This document shows, piece after piece, positions 1 to 11,962 of a stretch of DNA of 64,000 nucleotides (position 1 is the first letter of the stretch; each line of letters starts with the position of its first letter). The notes below the pieces were generated by a model, which had not been told where the DNA came from, made no database searches, and saw only the letters and a list, made by a program, of their open reading frames with translations. Position numbers and translations under genes: made by a program. Origin of the DNA: Oikopleura dioica (Eukaryota > Chordata > Appendicularia > Copelata > Oikopleuridae); NCBI GenBank assembly GCA_907165135.1, contig OU015568.1, forward strand, positions 16,999,208 through 17,063,207, written 5' to 3'.

Positions 1-1275
1 TGTGAAGCAATCTATTTTGTCTTTCTGTTCTGTGCGTTGGCTGTGGTCCAATGGTCGCATTTTATTCTTGGTATGATGACTCTGGGTCACGGCCGGATTA
101 GAGAATTCTTGGTGATTCTTGTATTTTTTCAAGTAGATTGACTTTTCATGGCCGCTTCCGATCATATGTATCTCAGCAGTCTTTCGGCTGACGCTGGCAA
201 AACCACAAATGGTGCATCTATACGGATGATCGCCGTAGTGCTGCCGTGTATGTGCAATGACATCTTCATAATTTCTGAATGTGTACTTGCAGCAATCGCA
301 CGCGTATGTTACTTCGCTCTCGGTCACTGGCAGAATTTTGAATGGTTTCAAATATTCTGGAATCATTCCTGTTGCCTGTTCAACAACATAAACCGTCTGG
401 TATGCAGGAGCTCGCTATAAAAAATTCATATATTGTTATGAACCTATTATTTACCGGTACTGAGGGAGGTAAGTCAATTGGTTTGAAACTGTTCTGACCG
501 TTGTAATACGGTTCGGGTGATTTTCTTTTAAGATGTTCTCCCGGTTGGATGATTTTGGACTCCTTTTCGCGTGGAAGTTGATTATGCTTATCTGCCTTGC
601 GATTTTCTGTGGCAGAAGGGTCCGGCTCTTGTTTATTTACATCCATTGTCGATTCAGTCGGAGGCTCTTCGCGTTTTGGTCCTTCAATTTTTTTCATACC
701 GCTGTGCCCCGTGCGAATGTGGTGGTTTTTGAGGCCCGATGATGATACCTAATTATTTAAACTTAAATTTTTATACTGCATATTACCTCAAAATAGTCGC
801 AATCTGGTTCGGTACATTTAAATGGATAATCGCCGATATGTCGTCGAGCATGTGAAATGATCGAAAAATGCCCTATATATTAAATAAGTGTTCGTAGATC
901 TTTTTGAGTAAAACCTTTTAGATGATTTTGACAAAAGTTGCATTCATAGACTGGTCTTTCAGGATTGACTGACTTCCCGATCAATTTGTAGGGTCTGTAA
1001 TACTTTGGCACTAGCCCTGTATTTTCCCATGCTGCGAAGCTTACTGAATATTTGTGATCGAGCTTCGGTCTCACAAAATCCATATTCGGCGTAGTTTTGT
1101 ACTGAGTTTTCTCAGGAGCGACGTTTTCGCATGCATTGGTGACGATTCCTGAGTCCTCACTGTCCAGGCGGGATTTTTTCCTGTTTCCAACGGTGGGACA
1201 TTTATCTTTCGGCTTCTCTTTTTTCTCGAGTTCTTCGGGGCGTTCGAAAGTATCGTTGTTGGTACTTTCCTCCAT
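1..1275 (-). CDS. C2H2 zinc-finger protein, C-terminus cut by window edge
   Basis: Four exons read from the ATG at 1275: 1275-915, 872-787, 748-456 and 414 to the window edge. The three introns are GT-AG and 42, 38 and 41 bp long. Splicing rebuilds clean zinc fingers that the raw frames break: CNFC-x12-H-x3-H, CTEPDC-x12-H-x5-H, and later CDCC-x12-HTRQH and CTIC with a distal H-H pair. The protein is a tandem duplication: each half has a 'G(L/M)(V/I)P.Y..P(Y/F)K' lead followed by two fingers. The N-terminus is acidic and Lys-rich. Nuclear DNA or RNA binding is expected from the family; the target is unknown. It lies on the same strand as the following genes, beyond repeat array 1. Host gene or part of a larger element is undecided. 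Confidence 0.8.
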
Positions 1276-1420
1276 TCTAAATTAAGTTAATTTATGCAAT
1301 TTGTCTTTGAATTCGAAAAACTGTTCCCGAGTGATTAGAAGAAACTTGACATTTTCGTAGTATCTTCTTCTTGTGTGTGAGGTAACTTAAAAATAACGTC
1401 AGAAAAGATAAAAATTGAAT

Positions 1421-2930
1421 GGCCCGAGCCATTGCTGAAGATATTTTCAGCGGCTCCGTGCCTGAATTAAAGGAGCCATGTACCAGTCATTAGTCAGGGA
1501 CAGGTGTCCAACTTTCGTGCGTACATGGTCCCCTTGGTATTTAATTTTTTCTTTGCATGATACATACTCCCTGAGTTGGAACTTCGGGGTGTCCCGTTAT
1601 TTGCCGCGTCTTTGCGTTCTTTTGGAAGCACTGCTGATCGTTTCGCGCTTCGAGAGCCGGTGAGAAGTTCTCTGAAAATGACGTTAGACTTTGATAACGC
1701 TAAAATGGCCTGAACCATTGCTGAAGATGTTTTCAGCGGCTCCGTGCCTGAATTAAAGGAGCCATGTACCAGTCATTAGTCAGGGACAGGTGTCCAACTT
1801 TCGTGCGTACATGGTCCCCTTGGTATTTAATTTTTCTTTGCATGATACATACTCCCTGAGTTGGAACTTCGGGGTGTCCCGTTATTTGCCGCGTCTTTGC
1901 GTTTTCTTGGAAGCACTGCTGATCGTTTCGCGCTTCGCGAGCCGGTGAGAAGTTCCCTGAAAATGACGTTAGACTTTGATAACGCTAAAATGGCCTGAAC
2001 CATTGCTGAAGATGTTTTCAGCGGCTCCGTGCCTGAATTAAAGGAGCCATGTACCAGTCATTAGTCAGGGACAGGTGTCCAACTTTCGTGCGTACATGGT
2101 CCCCTTGGTATTTAATTTTTCTTTGCATGATACATACTCCCTGAGTTGGAACTTCGGGGTGTCCCGTTATTTGCCGCGTCTTTGCGTTTTCTTGGAAGCA
2201 CTGCTGATCGTTTCGCGCTTCGCGAGCCGGTGAGAAGTTCTCTGAAAATGACGTTAGACTTTGATAACGCTAAAATGGCCTGAACCATTGCTGAAGATGT
2301 TTTCAGCGGCTCCGTGCCTGAATTAAAGGAGCCATGTACCAGTCATTAGTCAGGGACAGGTGTCCAACTTTCGTGCGTACATGGTCCCCTTGGTATTTAA
2401 TTTTTCTTTGCATGATACATACTCCCTGAGTTGGAACTTCGGGGTGTCCCGTTATTTGCCGCGTCTTTGCGTTCTCTTGGAAGCACTGCTGATCGTTTCG
2501 CGCTTCGCGAGCCGGTGAGAAGTTCTCTGAAAATGACGTTAGACTTTGATAACGCTAAAATGGCCTGAACCATTGCTGAAGATATTTTCAGCGGCTCCGT
2601 GCCTGAATTAAAGGGGTCATGTACCAGTCATTAGTCAGGGACAGGTGTCCAACTTTCGTGCGTACATGATCCCCTTGGTATTTAATTTTTTTTTTTTGCT
2701 TGATACATACTCCCTGACTCGGAACTTCGGGGTGTCCCGTTATTTGCCGCGTCTTTTCGTTTTCTTTCCGGTGAGAATTTCTCTGAAAATGACGTTAGAT
2801 TTTGATAATGTTTCAATGGCCTAAGCCATTGCTGAAGATATTTTCAGCGGCTCCGTGCCTGAATAAAAGGGGCCATGTAGCAGTCATACATACTCCCTGA
2901 GTTAAAAATTCGGGTCGGATGTTATTTGCC
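1421..2930. repeat. Tandem array 1, six units of about 285 bp
   Basis: The anchor GGCC before the conserved core recurs at 1421, 1707, 1992, 2277, 2562 and 2819, a spacing of 286, 285, 285, 285 and 257 bp. The four central units are nearly identical and the last is shortened and diverged. Each unit holds a core of about 115 nt with several inverted repeats: GCTGAA/TTCAGC, GGCTCC/GGAGCC, GGAC/GTCC and CCATGTAC/GTACATGG. The same core occurs in reverse orientation in array 2 (23.9-25.8 kb). In this orientation T-runs follow the core. No long ORF spans a unit. Confidence 0.92.
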
Positions 2931-3032
2931 GCGTATTGTTGTTTTTAATTTTTTTGCATTGATTATTCTCGTTTTGCTCTGGTACGAGAGCGCCTAAAAA
3001 ACATAGTTTTATTCGTTATTCAATGAAAAGGC

Positions 3033-3497
3033 TTACGATCGTGAGTTGGATCGAGAAAGATCTCGTTTTTGCTGGTCAACATGTGTGTTCAATTGACAAG
3101 AACCGCGTTTTTTTGGTCGCCCTTCCCGGCTTTTTGGTTGGTCAGTGATATCCTCTCCATCAAGACGTCGAATTGACAAGGAGATTTTCCAATCTTTATT
3201 GCCGCGCTCATATGTGAACTCAAAGTCCTCCACGTGTCTGAGTTGACGGAATTCGAGTCGATCTGTGTAGATTGTTAATTCCGGTAGATCTTCTCGAGAT
3301 TTTTTTTTGGTTTGGGAGTGATTGTCAGGAGTAATAGTTTTCACCGTATCTTTAAGGGTTGTCGTAATTTACATATCCTCGTGGCAGTTTGGTTAAAAAG
3401 AAGATGTTTTACTGGTTTAATATCGCGAAGATATGTAAAGTTCAAATTCGACAGCCCTGGCTTGGCGAGTAATTGCACTAGACTTAGACTCCGACAT
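3033..3497 (-). CDS. Small basic protein with AT-hook-like motif
   Basis: A last exon open from about 3352 down to 3033 encodes a charged protein whose C-terminus holds the AT-hook-like stretch EGRPKKRG and ends in a basic Arg/Ser tail. A likely first exon starts with ATG at 3497 (MSESKSSAITRQAR...) and would be joined through an intron ending TTAAAG just before the last exon; the donor is not clear, so the join is tentative. AT-hooks bind the minor groove of AT-rich DNA, which suggests a nuclear DNA-binding role. It lies beside array 1 and is codirectional with the genes above it. I do not recognise the family. Confidence 0.45.
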
Positions 3498-3683
3498 CAC
3501 TGCGCGTTTCTTCGTTCTTTGATTTCTCCGAGGACAAATCGTCTAAAATGTTCTTGTTATAAGTACAGGTCGATTATATTGCTTTTAATCAATCATGAAT
3601 GTTTACACGATTTGATAATAATGATTGAGATACGCACAAGAAAGTCGCGGGACTTATATTCGAGTAGGGGAGGAGGGGGGATT

Positions 3684-4145
3684 TCACTTAGACGGGTTAT
3701 TGGCATCAGAGCCGGGGGTTTCGACAGAAGCAAGAATGGCGTCAGTGTTGGTAGAGTCGCCAGCAGGGGTAGTGGTGTCCGGACCAGTATTTACGTTGGT
3801 TTCAGTATTGACGTTAGGAGCAGTAGCGACATACAGTCCAGTTGTTGTGTCAGAGCTGTAAGGGTTGTCGGAGTTTGGTTCCGCATCTAAGCCGGGAGTT
3901 TCCTCAGAGCTGGTGTCGATATCTGAGTGGGTACTTTCGTCTGTGCTGGAAGAGACGCTAGAGCGGCGCGGGGCGCCAAGGTTACGAGTGTCCGACATGT
4001 AAGTGGCTCTAGTGCTGAAGGTACCGTCGCAGATTAGAACAACTCGTTCGTCGGCGTAATTTTCCAATATATTCTCCATTTTTTCGACTGGTTTCTTCGC
4101 TTTATTGGTTTTTCCGAAAGCAGAATGTCTTGAATATCGTATCAT
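3684..4145 (-). CDS. Ser/Thr/Asp-rich tail protein, paralogue of the ankyrin protein tail
   Basis: Open reading frame from ATG 4145, about 153 residues. The first 45 residues are basic, the rest is Ser/Thr/Asp/Pro-rich and low in complexity. From a shared DGTF onward it parallels the C-terminal exon of the ankyrin gene at 5594-6030: both run through Ser-rich clusters and Asn/Thr/Gly/Pro repeats and end in a nearly identical VETPGSD(A/T)NN motif. The two are therefore duplicated copies. It could be a separate gene or the final exon of the gene at 4332-5155; the latter reaches a stop at 4332 in its own frame. Function unknown; probably disordered. Confidence 0.5.
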   Translation of the reverse strand: MIRYSRHSAFGKTNKAKKPVEKMENILENYADERVVLICDGTFSTRATYMSDTRNLGAPRRSSVSSSTDESTHSDIDTSSEETPGLDAEPNSDNPYSSDTTTGLYVATAPNVNTETNVNTGPDTTTPAGDSTNTDAILASVETPGSDANNPSK

Positions 4146-4331
4146 AAATACAGATGAATTATAAATATTAAAATATTTTTTGGCAGTATTGAAAACAGGC
4201 AGTATTATGTATTTTTTTTATAAAAGGTGAGGGAATTTTGAAGAGTGATATCGAGAGCTAGCCATCATCTAAGAATAATGTCAAATCCTTATTTATAGTT
4301 TTCGATTAATTACTAACCTCCCTAAAAGTAG

Positions 4332-5155
4332 TTAGAGTTTTACTGGCTTTTTCGTCTTTCTTATCGCGTTTGGTGTTTTCCCTTTGTTAGGGTTCTTGTC
4401 ATTTTGCGTTTTTTTCGGCTTAAGTTTTTCTTTGCCGTCGCTTGATTCATTCTGACCAAAAAGTTCAAGAAGTTCCGCATCCGATAGGATATTGCTACCC
4501 GCATTAGCTTCCGTCTGGAGAGCTTGTTTTGCTTTCGCTGGGAGGCGCCGTTCTTTCCGAAAGTCTGCTTCTTTGATTGGCTTGGCAGACATATTACGAA
4601 AATTGGGCATCCAGACACCATCCCAAATAATACTAATGATTCTGTCTGTGCCCAATTTTTTGCAGTTATGATATAATTCCGTTGATTCAAACTGAGCTCG
4701 AAACAGTCCGATTGCATCAATGACTTCCTCTGCCGCGAACGTGAGTAAACAGTACATTTTCTCAGCAAAGAATTCATCTTCAGGACAAAATTGATGTTCT
4801 GTCTTTTTAAAATTCGGGTCTTTCCAAAGTGACAATCGCCGCCGAGTAAAGCGCCATGTCTTTAAGAATGTTTTCTACTCATTTTCTGTACTTGAAAAAG
4901 ATTATTGTCAATAAGATCAAACATTCCCTGAAAGTACTTCTTAAGAGCGGTTCTGTAAGAAATCAAAAAGCTTTCGCGTGCAACAGGGTGTTCTTCGTCC
5001 ACTGGATAAACTTCTGATTCTGCTTTGAAGCAGCAGCCGCATGAAAATTCGATGAAGGTTGTGGATGGATCATCGAATGTTGTCCATTTCATTTGGAAAG
5101 GCTCCGCCATTTGATGAAGATCATCTTTTAACCTTATATAGTCGGTTTGAACCAT
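4332..5155 (-). CDS. Uncharacterised protein, two exons
   Basis: Begins at ATG 5155. A 32-bp GT-AG intron (near 4893-4862, donor after LFQ, acceptor before TWRF) joins two open frames into roughly 265 residues. The first exon has a Cys cluster FSCGCCF; the second is helical and then turns Lys-rich (KLKPKKTQNDKNPNKGK), resembling a nuclear localisation tail. No known domain is recognised. The 3' neighbour at 4145 and the 5' ankyrin gene lie on the same strand. About 440 bp separate it from the ankyrin stop, wider than the gaps within the operon upstream. Confidence 0.55.
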
Positions 5156-5159
5156 TTCA

Positions 5160-5590
5160 ATCTTAAATCAGAATTTTGAAAAAAAATAAAGCTTTCCTAT
5201 CTCAAGAACGTTCATACGCGGAAATGATCAGAGAAGGCAATTAAAACAAGGTCGATTTGCAATAGAGAAGGGGTTAACTACTTTTAAGCTTATTGGTATC
5301 AGAACCGGGGGTTAGCTGGTAGAGCTGTTCACAGTACTTGCTGTCGAAAGGCACTTAAAATTTCAAACCATGGTTTTTTAAATAAGGATTTGGGTGTAAA
5401 AAAGAATAATCATGAACGGCATAATTGAGTTAGGCAATTCTAATATAACTACTATACTCGCAGTGTACAATTATTGTCGATTGCGTAGAAATGAGAGCTT
5501 ATCAAACCCCGCGGATCTCTATTCAAACTAATCAGGGATAAGCGGGGGCGCAGGCGAAGGGCCACTTCGAGTATAGGGGTTAAGGGGAGT
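5160..5590. other. Intergenic, with a remnant of the duplicated tail
   Basis: No gene is seen here. At about 5287-5315 there is a short stretch nearly identical to the 3' ends of the two Ser/Thr-rich tails (codons for T-P-G-S-D-T-N on the minus strand). It looks like a third, truncated copy of the tail, which suggests repeated local duplication. The rest is AT-rich without visible structure. Confidence 0.4.
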
Positions 5591-5593
5591 TGA

Positions 5594-7901
5594 TTACTTT
5601 TCAGAAACGTTATTGGTATCAGAGCCAGGGGTTTCTACAGGGGCGGGAGCGGCATCTGGGCTGGAAGACGCATCAGCAGCGGTAGTGGTATTAGGACCAG
5701 CATTGACGTCTGGACCAGCAGGGGCGCCAGGACCAGCATTAATGTCAGTTGCAGTAGTCACTTCCAGTTGTGTAGGGGTGTCAGAGCAGGATGAGCTTTG
5801 GTCAGCATCTGAGCAAGAACTGTCACCAGAGCTGGAGCTAACACTCCCACGCCAAAGAATTTCATCTTTGCCGGAAGCGTTGTCAGGGCTCGACATGGCG
5901 CTAGAGCTACGGGTGGAGCTCGAGCTACGGGTGGCGCTCGAGCTGCGGGTAGCGCTTGAGCTTCGGGTGGCGCTAGAGGTGTGGGTGTCACCACTGCGGA
6001 AAGTACCGTCGGAAGGAGGCGAACCCGCAGTATCCCTTGAAATCACTTAATTAAGTAAAAAGTCACTAATCAGTAAAATTACCGTTCTTTCTTCTGTCCC
6101 GATTCTTTTCCCTCCTGCAAAGCTCTGTAAGTTCGAACTTGAATTTTGTCCAGTTCTTCTTCTGACAAAATGTCAAGTGGGTACTTTAATAGTTGGTATC
6201 AAATTATCTTCTTGATCAAAATTTTTACCTTATCATTGACATTCTTATATTCGCATAGTTTTGGTTCGAGAGAGACGAGAACGTTCAGTGCATTTTCGTC
6301 CTTTTTGTGAGCCGCATGGTGCAGAACATTCTCGTTGTCAGAATCGCGCCGCATGAGAACACTTGGATATTTCTCTGCCACGAGCCTGATGGTGTTGAAC
6401 AAGCCCAAGTCGACAAGCATGTTCGCTGGCTGAAAATCGGATGGCCAAAATTTGAACAGCTTGAAAACATTCTTAGGGACAATGTATTCAAGCTTCTCTT
6501 CGATCTTGCCAACACGGAAGTCCGCATCATCCTTGAGATCATTGAGGGCATTGAAGCTCCAATTGTGTCCGTCAAGTGTTCGCTCGGGGAGAAGGTCAGT
6601 TGGAAAGAAATCCACGACGCGCTTGAAGATGCAGTAGGGCGCGTATTTCAAGCATGCGCCGAGAAGATTGCCCTCAGGTTCGCCTCTGTAATTCCATGCA
6701 GAATTTTTGTCCAAGATTTTCTCGAACATGATTGTAAGCCGTTCAACTTTATAATCGCTAGCCCTGAGACAGATTGTTCAAAATGATTTAATTAACGTTT
6801 TACCCTCGAAAGTTAATAACGATTTTGTAAAGGAGGTCCGCAATTTCCGAGCCACTAATCCACTGAAGGCAGTGCTTCCTGTCAACCAAGTAGAGGAATG
6901 TTTCAGTGTCCCCAATCTCAATTGCAACATTCATCACATAGAAAACGTTGCTGCCGCTTTGTTCTGAGTCCAACAAGAAGACGCGGAATTGTCTCTGTGC
7001 CGGAGTCTCGCTCATGTGTCCGATTCTATCATAGTGTTAGATGAATTAAAACATTATAAATACCGTTCGAACTGCTCCTTCTTTTTGTCCATAATCTCCT
7101 TGATAGGCCATTTTTCCGCACCAACAGAGATAGTTACTTCAGGAAGCATTCCCTCCAACAGTCGTCTGATCATCGTAAGTCGATCGTCATCACCCCAGAA
7201 TTCTTATTTTTAATTTTATTGTAAAGAACACTCATTTTCTTATTACCGATGGCCATTTCAAGAACCCGCGGCATTTCATCCTGCTTGAGCTTAAGGTGGT
7301 ATTCTTTGAAAATGTCAAACATTTTCGCAATCAAGAATGGATGGAGGTTCTTGCCGATGTATTCACCGCGACGAACTACACGTTCCATATATTCCTTCAA
7401 GCACCGGTACAAAATCGACTCGCCATGAAAATCGACGGAAGAATCTCGTGCAACAGAGCTCTTCATCAGCTCTTTTGTGACATTATTAAAATAAACACGG
7501 GTTAATTTATTTACCCTTTAGACAAATTTTCTGGCCCATGAAGCACATTCGCATAGGAACTGACCAAGCGTCTCTGTTAAATGTCAAACTGTTCATTGTT
7601 CCGATCTGTACCAGATAAATGGTTATGTCCTTAGCATTTGCCTCTATGAAAGGCTACATATTTTGTTTAAATTTATTAATTGACTAGAACTATGAAAACA
7701 ATAAGTATATGAAGCCGTATCAATAGACAAGTCGAGGAGGGAATATCCCCGTTGCTTAGGAAAACCAAGGCCGCGAACGAGTGGCTCCTGGAATACAAGA
7801 TTACACCAGTGGTTCTTGTAAATCTTTTTGAAATCCGCAAGCGAGTCACTTAGCAAAATGTCGGGAAGCCGCCGATCAAGGCAAGCGAGAGAGAGAGCCA
7901 T
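5594..7901 (-). CDS. Ankyrin-repeat protein with disordered Ser-rich tail
   Basis: Starts at ATG 7901, directly after an acceptor-like TTTAG. Short introns join exons through 7466-7170, 7015-6800, 6729-6240, 6190-6083 and the last exon (6030-5594); one upstream junction near 7690 is unresolved. The ankyrin signature is clearest at NENVLHHAAHKKDENALNVL followed by a second unit ending YPLDILSEEEL; earlier parts (GDTETFLYLVDRKHCLQW) look like a diverged repeat. A 47-bp intron (donor after KKER) brings in a tail with tandem SSATRSS repeats and an acidic Ser-rich segment. Ankyrin repeats mediate protein binding, so an adaptor role is plausible. It is the last of six closely spaced minus-strand genes. 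Confidence 0.72.
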
Positions 7902-7972
7902 TCTAAATAAAACCAGACTTCAACGATTAATTATAAATATGACAGTAATTGAAGATCGACAAGCCTTCAAAT

Positions 7973-10105
7973 TCAGGTAAAATTCAAAGTATCAGACACA
8001 CTTATTTTGACTTTGAGTCGCACTAATTTGAACATCTTTTCATGCTCGCTTTTTGCAATTAAAAGCGCTTGCTCTAGCTGACAGCGGTTAATTTTGTAAA
8101 TAACCTCGTCATGTACATTTAAAGCTTAAAATGGCTGTAACTAGTTAAAAGAATAATAGCGTAAAGACCTAAAGATACAGCACACCCTTAACATAATCGA
8201 CCGCAATGTTATTTTTCTTCATCAGCTCCAAAACACGAAGAACGGTGAGTTTTAGTTGCTCCATCGAATTGCTTTGAACCAGAGCATGAAAAGCTAAAAT
8301 TGAATAAAAACCTGTATTTCGACAAAACAAACCATGAAATCGGCGATGTTTATTAATTGACATAGACGGAAGTGGCTTTCGAATTTCTCTTCCTCCTTCT
8401 GTTCGAATAACTTTTTGCCGAGCGAAAATTCGAAGAACTTCTCGTTTGAAATTGACCAGATCTGCTAAGAACGTAAAGAAAACTTCTAAAAAACAGGCAA
8501 CCTTTAAATTTTGATAGAAGGGATTCGCGTAGAGTATTCGCGTGTAAAATACTCATGCTTAGATCGTCAGCCATTGAAGTTAAACTTTGATCATACATCC
8601 ATTTGTACATCATTTCTTTAACGAGTTTTCTTCCGTTTTCATGATACAATCCGTGTTCTTCAATAAGTCCCGAATATTTTTCAAATACGTCGTTATGATC
8701 ATTGAATACGTCAGCAAGAGTACAACTCTAGGAAAAATTTATTGAATAGTCAAAATAAATATATACCCCCGATAATCCAATCGCTATCGAAAACTCATAC
8801 ATCTTGTAATCAACAGTTATGAAACAGCAGTTGTGGCCCGCGGAAATACATTGTCGTAGTCTAACAAGGAAGGTGATCGTTAGTTTGTCCGGAACGCATT
8901 AAACATTCCCCATACCCATATATCTTTCCGTTAAAAGAGCAGCACTAAAAGTCGTCAGTAAAGATAACAATTGAATTTTACCTTCGAAAGACCCTGCATG
9001 TTAAAGTTAGACATGTAGACGCGACCAGTCGAGCTCATTGAATTGATATGCTTGGAATATACTTTGCCATCAGTTATTCTTCGCCTGAAACGCTCCAGCC
9101 TCTTCAGTATTTTACTTTTAATGTTGAGCAATTTAATATAAATATAAATCGGTAGAGATTTACATTGTCAACAATCCTCAGATTATTGTACTCAGAAACA
9201 GCTGCATCGAATTTCACGCGGTCAATTTCAATGTTGATTTTCGCCAGGTTTACAACAGCGAAAGTTTCGAGTCGCTGAATCAAATCAGAAGGAATTCTCC
9301 GAGAAGACGTAAAAAGCCCAAGAATGAGTTTTTTATACTCGTCAACTTTGTTGTATATTGCATAGATCTGACTATCAAGTTCCGCGGTAGATACTATGTA
9401 ACCCTTCCCAACTCCCATGAGAAAAAATACAGTATGTCTATATTCAATCTGATACAACATCAGAAAAACCGCATCATTCAAGCATTCATTAAAAGCGAAA
9501 TACAGTGTTTCTAGTTTAGATAGAATTGTTATTGGGGACGATGGATTATTGACCGAAATACTGCTAAAACCAAATGAATTTGCAGCAATATCGAGAGTCA
9601 ATTTGGGAAAACAAAAGGCATTACAGTCCTTAATCCAAAGCAATATTTTAAAGACAAAGATACTTTCGAATTGCTCAAAGATTTTTAGATAACTTGAGTT
9701 GATTTCCCAAGTAAAAATATACTTAAATTTTAAAAAAAGAGCTTGGATGATGACAAAATTTTCAGCATTAAATAAGTAAATTTCGCTTCTATCTAATGTT
9801 TTTAAATAAAGTTTGCCCGCGGAAATATAGACAAAAGCACAAACAGTCTCGGTGGAAAAAATGACTGTATCTAAATCAGTGATATCGTATAAATTAGAAA
9901 TTAGAAGACGTTGAGCCTCATCGCGTCGTTGAGCAACAATCGCATCCTCGCGAGAAGTTCGCAGTTTTTTCATTCTTTCTTTTAACTTTAAAAAATGCAC
10001 ATAATTCAATATATTGTAATTAAAGAGTAGGTAAAATGTGCAACTTCTTAACGAAAGGGGTAGTCGTGATATCAAAACGATAAACTCTTCTTTCGACAAA
10101 ACCAT
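7973..10105 (-). CDS. Family A DNA polymerase (diverged, inactive-looking exonuclease domain)
   Basis: About 600 residues after removal of short introns. All polymerase motifs of family A appear in order: STGRVYMSNFNMQGLSK (like TGRLSSxxPNLQNIP), motif A VDYKMYEFSIAIGLSG (like DYSQIELR), motif B RKLVKEMMYKWMY with the R-x3-K-x7-Y spacing of the O-helix, a TEGGREIRKPLP fingers segment, and motif C NVHDEVIYKI with the catalytic HDE. It ends LVRLKVKISVSDTLNF, like the conserved polymerase terminus. The N-terminal 330 residues occupy the place of a 3'-5' exonuclease domain, but the usual DxE reads FSTET, so proofreading is probably lost. Start at ATG 10105 follows a polypyrimidine/AAG acceptor, 68 bp after the previous stop. 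It is not obviously POLG, POLQ or POLN. The intron after GLSK is not resolved. Confidence 0.85.
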
Positions 10106-10173
10106 TCCTTAAAAAGAAAAAAAAAAGAAAAAGAATCGAGAGCGGAGTTGAAAAAGCTTCAAGAAGATAAGGT

Positions 10174-11872
10174 TTACACAGGAATCTTAAAATCAAAATT
10201 TGCAGGAAGGCATTCTTCAGCGTGATGTGTGTTCTGATTGCAAACTTCCGCATGATGTGGAGAATCGTCAACACTTATAACACGGTACAGGGATGTATCG
10301 TAAAACTAAATAAATTTCCAACATTAATAGTATGCAGAAATTAACGCAAATACCTCGTCCAGCCAGACATTCGCAGTCCCATTCAAGAGTAATAATTTTC
10401 CGCGCCAGTGGCACTGCTCTCTACTCCAACGACAAGTTTCACACCGAAGTAAAATTTCATTCTTGATACTGCGAGAGGCACACCTTTATAATTATTTAAA
10501 ATTAATATAATACAAGAAATAACTTAACGCCGATATAGAGACGACCATTGATTCGAAGAATATACTTGACAGTATCGCCATCCCGACCACCAGTAATCAA
10601 AATCAGCCTTGGTGATCCACTTGATCCATGTTCAGAGACAGAATAGTTCGAGGGAAGAAGGCCGGCATTTGTACCGTATCTAGGCGAAAGATCCCGCGCA
10701 TATTTCCCCCAGTTTTGAGAACTAAATAAGATGAAGGTTAACATTCAAACAACAACGCATCAAAGTACCAGACAACGGTGCGTTTTTCTTCATCGTGCAT
10801 TTCACGCGCCAGAACAGCACGAGTTTCATCGGCAGACCATTTAATACCGGGACAAATGTGTATCATACCCGAGTCAACAACAATGTACTTGGACGGGTCA
10901 GTGCACTAATAACTTTTTAATAACAGTCAAAAGAAAATACATCACCATTTTCCAAGCGGATGTAATACAATCACGATCATTAAACTGATATGCAGGTTTC
11001 AATTGGACCGACGCATGCCATTTACACTTAATGCCGTTTTCCTGGTAATCGCAGCTAACACGAAATTTCCCATTAGACAGCAATTGTGATTTCCACCTAC
11101 ATTAAATAAAATTCGCACAAAACTCGCAAGAGAGAATAATTACCGGCGAGCACGATAATATAAATCACCGTGCTGAAAAATGTATAGGTAGCTCATCGTG
11201 AAGGAGGAAGAAAAATATGTTTTTATAGCGACCAACTTCGGAGGAAACTAAATCATTCATGACAAAGAAATTAAAAAAGACATACAGCAGAACATGACCA
11301 TGGGAGAACATAGTTTTCAGGACGGTCGAGGAAGGTGCCAGCTTTGAACAAGTGTACCGCGTCAGATTTAACGAGCGCCCGATTGTCACGGAAGATTGTA
11401 TGACAGACATTGACTGGCTCGGTAGGTTGCACAGCAGACCCCATTAAATGAGCGTCAGGAATGTAACATGTTCCAATAGTACCGCGTGCTATCTGCTCAA
11501 GCAAAGAAATCTCAAAAAAATTTTTAAAAGACGACAGAAGTATGTTGGTTTACCTGGCCATTATTGTCGGAGGCTTTAAATCTACGCACATTACTAGCGC
11601 CCACGTAGATTTTTTCTTCTTTGTATAAAACGCGGGAATTAGACTGATTTTCGCACTCCATGTTATCTTCGTAACTCTGCAATGAGATAATATCGTTAAC
11701 ATCAGGCGTTGGCTTCATCGCGTTTGAGCGGCTCATTGAAACAAGCTAGATTAGTGAAATATCACAATAATTGGTAAAAATCTACCATAGGAAGAGTGAC
11801 GACAGAAACAGAAGCCTTTCCATTAAAAGATGACTTTCGACTGCAACTAATATCATCATGTACACGCTTCAT
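10174..11872 (-). CDS. FLYWCH/GCM-like zinc-finger protein
   Basis: Eight or more exons from ATG 11872 to stop 10174; most introns are GT-AG of about 38-50 bp, one near 10530-10480 may be GC-AG. Two segments fit the FLYWCH/WRKY-GCM1 pattern: LYYRARRWKSQLLSNGKF followed by C, C and W-H, and later RCETCRWSREQCHW with a distal SPHHAEVC. In this superfamily these bind DNA and often accompany Mutator-like transposases. It lies between the MULE transposase (90 bp upstream) and the DNA polymerase (68 bp downstream), so it may be the DNA-binding partner of one of them. The N-terminal third has no recognised domain. Confidence 0.62.
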
Positions 11873-11962
11873 CTCTGTCACATCTAAAAACATAAAGAAA
11901 CAGTTATCAGTAAACACATAAACAATCAATGGGAGATTTAATCTTGCGATGGAAGCAGACAA

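Noticed and set aside
1703-1830. Hammerhead ribozyme in the array core
   Set aside because: CTGAAGA is present, but the matching GAAA segment and cleavage triplet are not in the right order or stems.
1421-2930. CRISPR array
   Set aside because: Units of 285 bp are nearly identical throughout, without short repeats and unique spacers, and the genome is eukaryotic.
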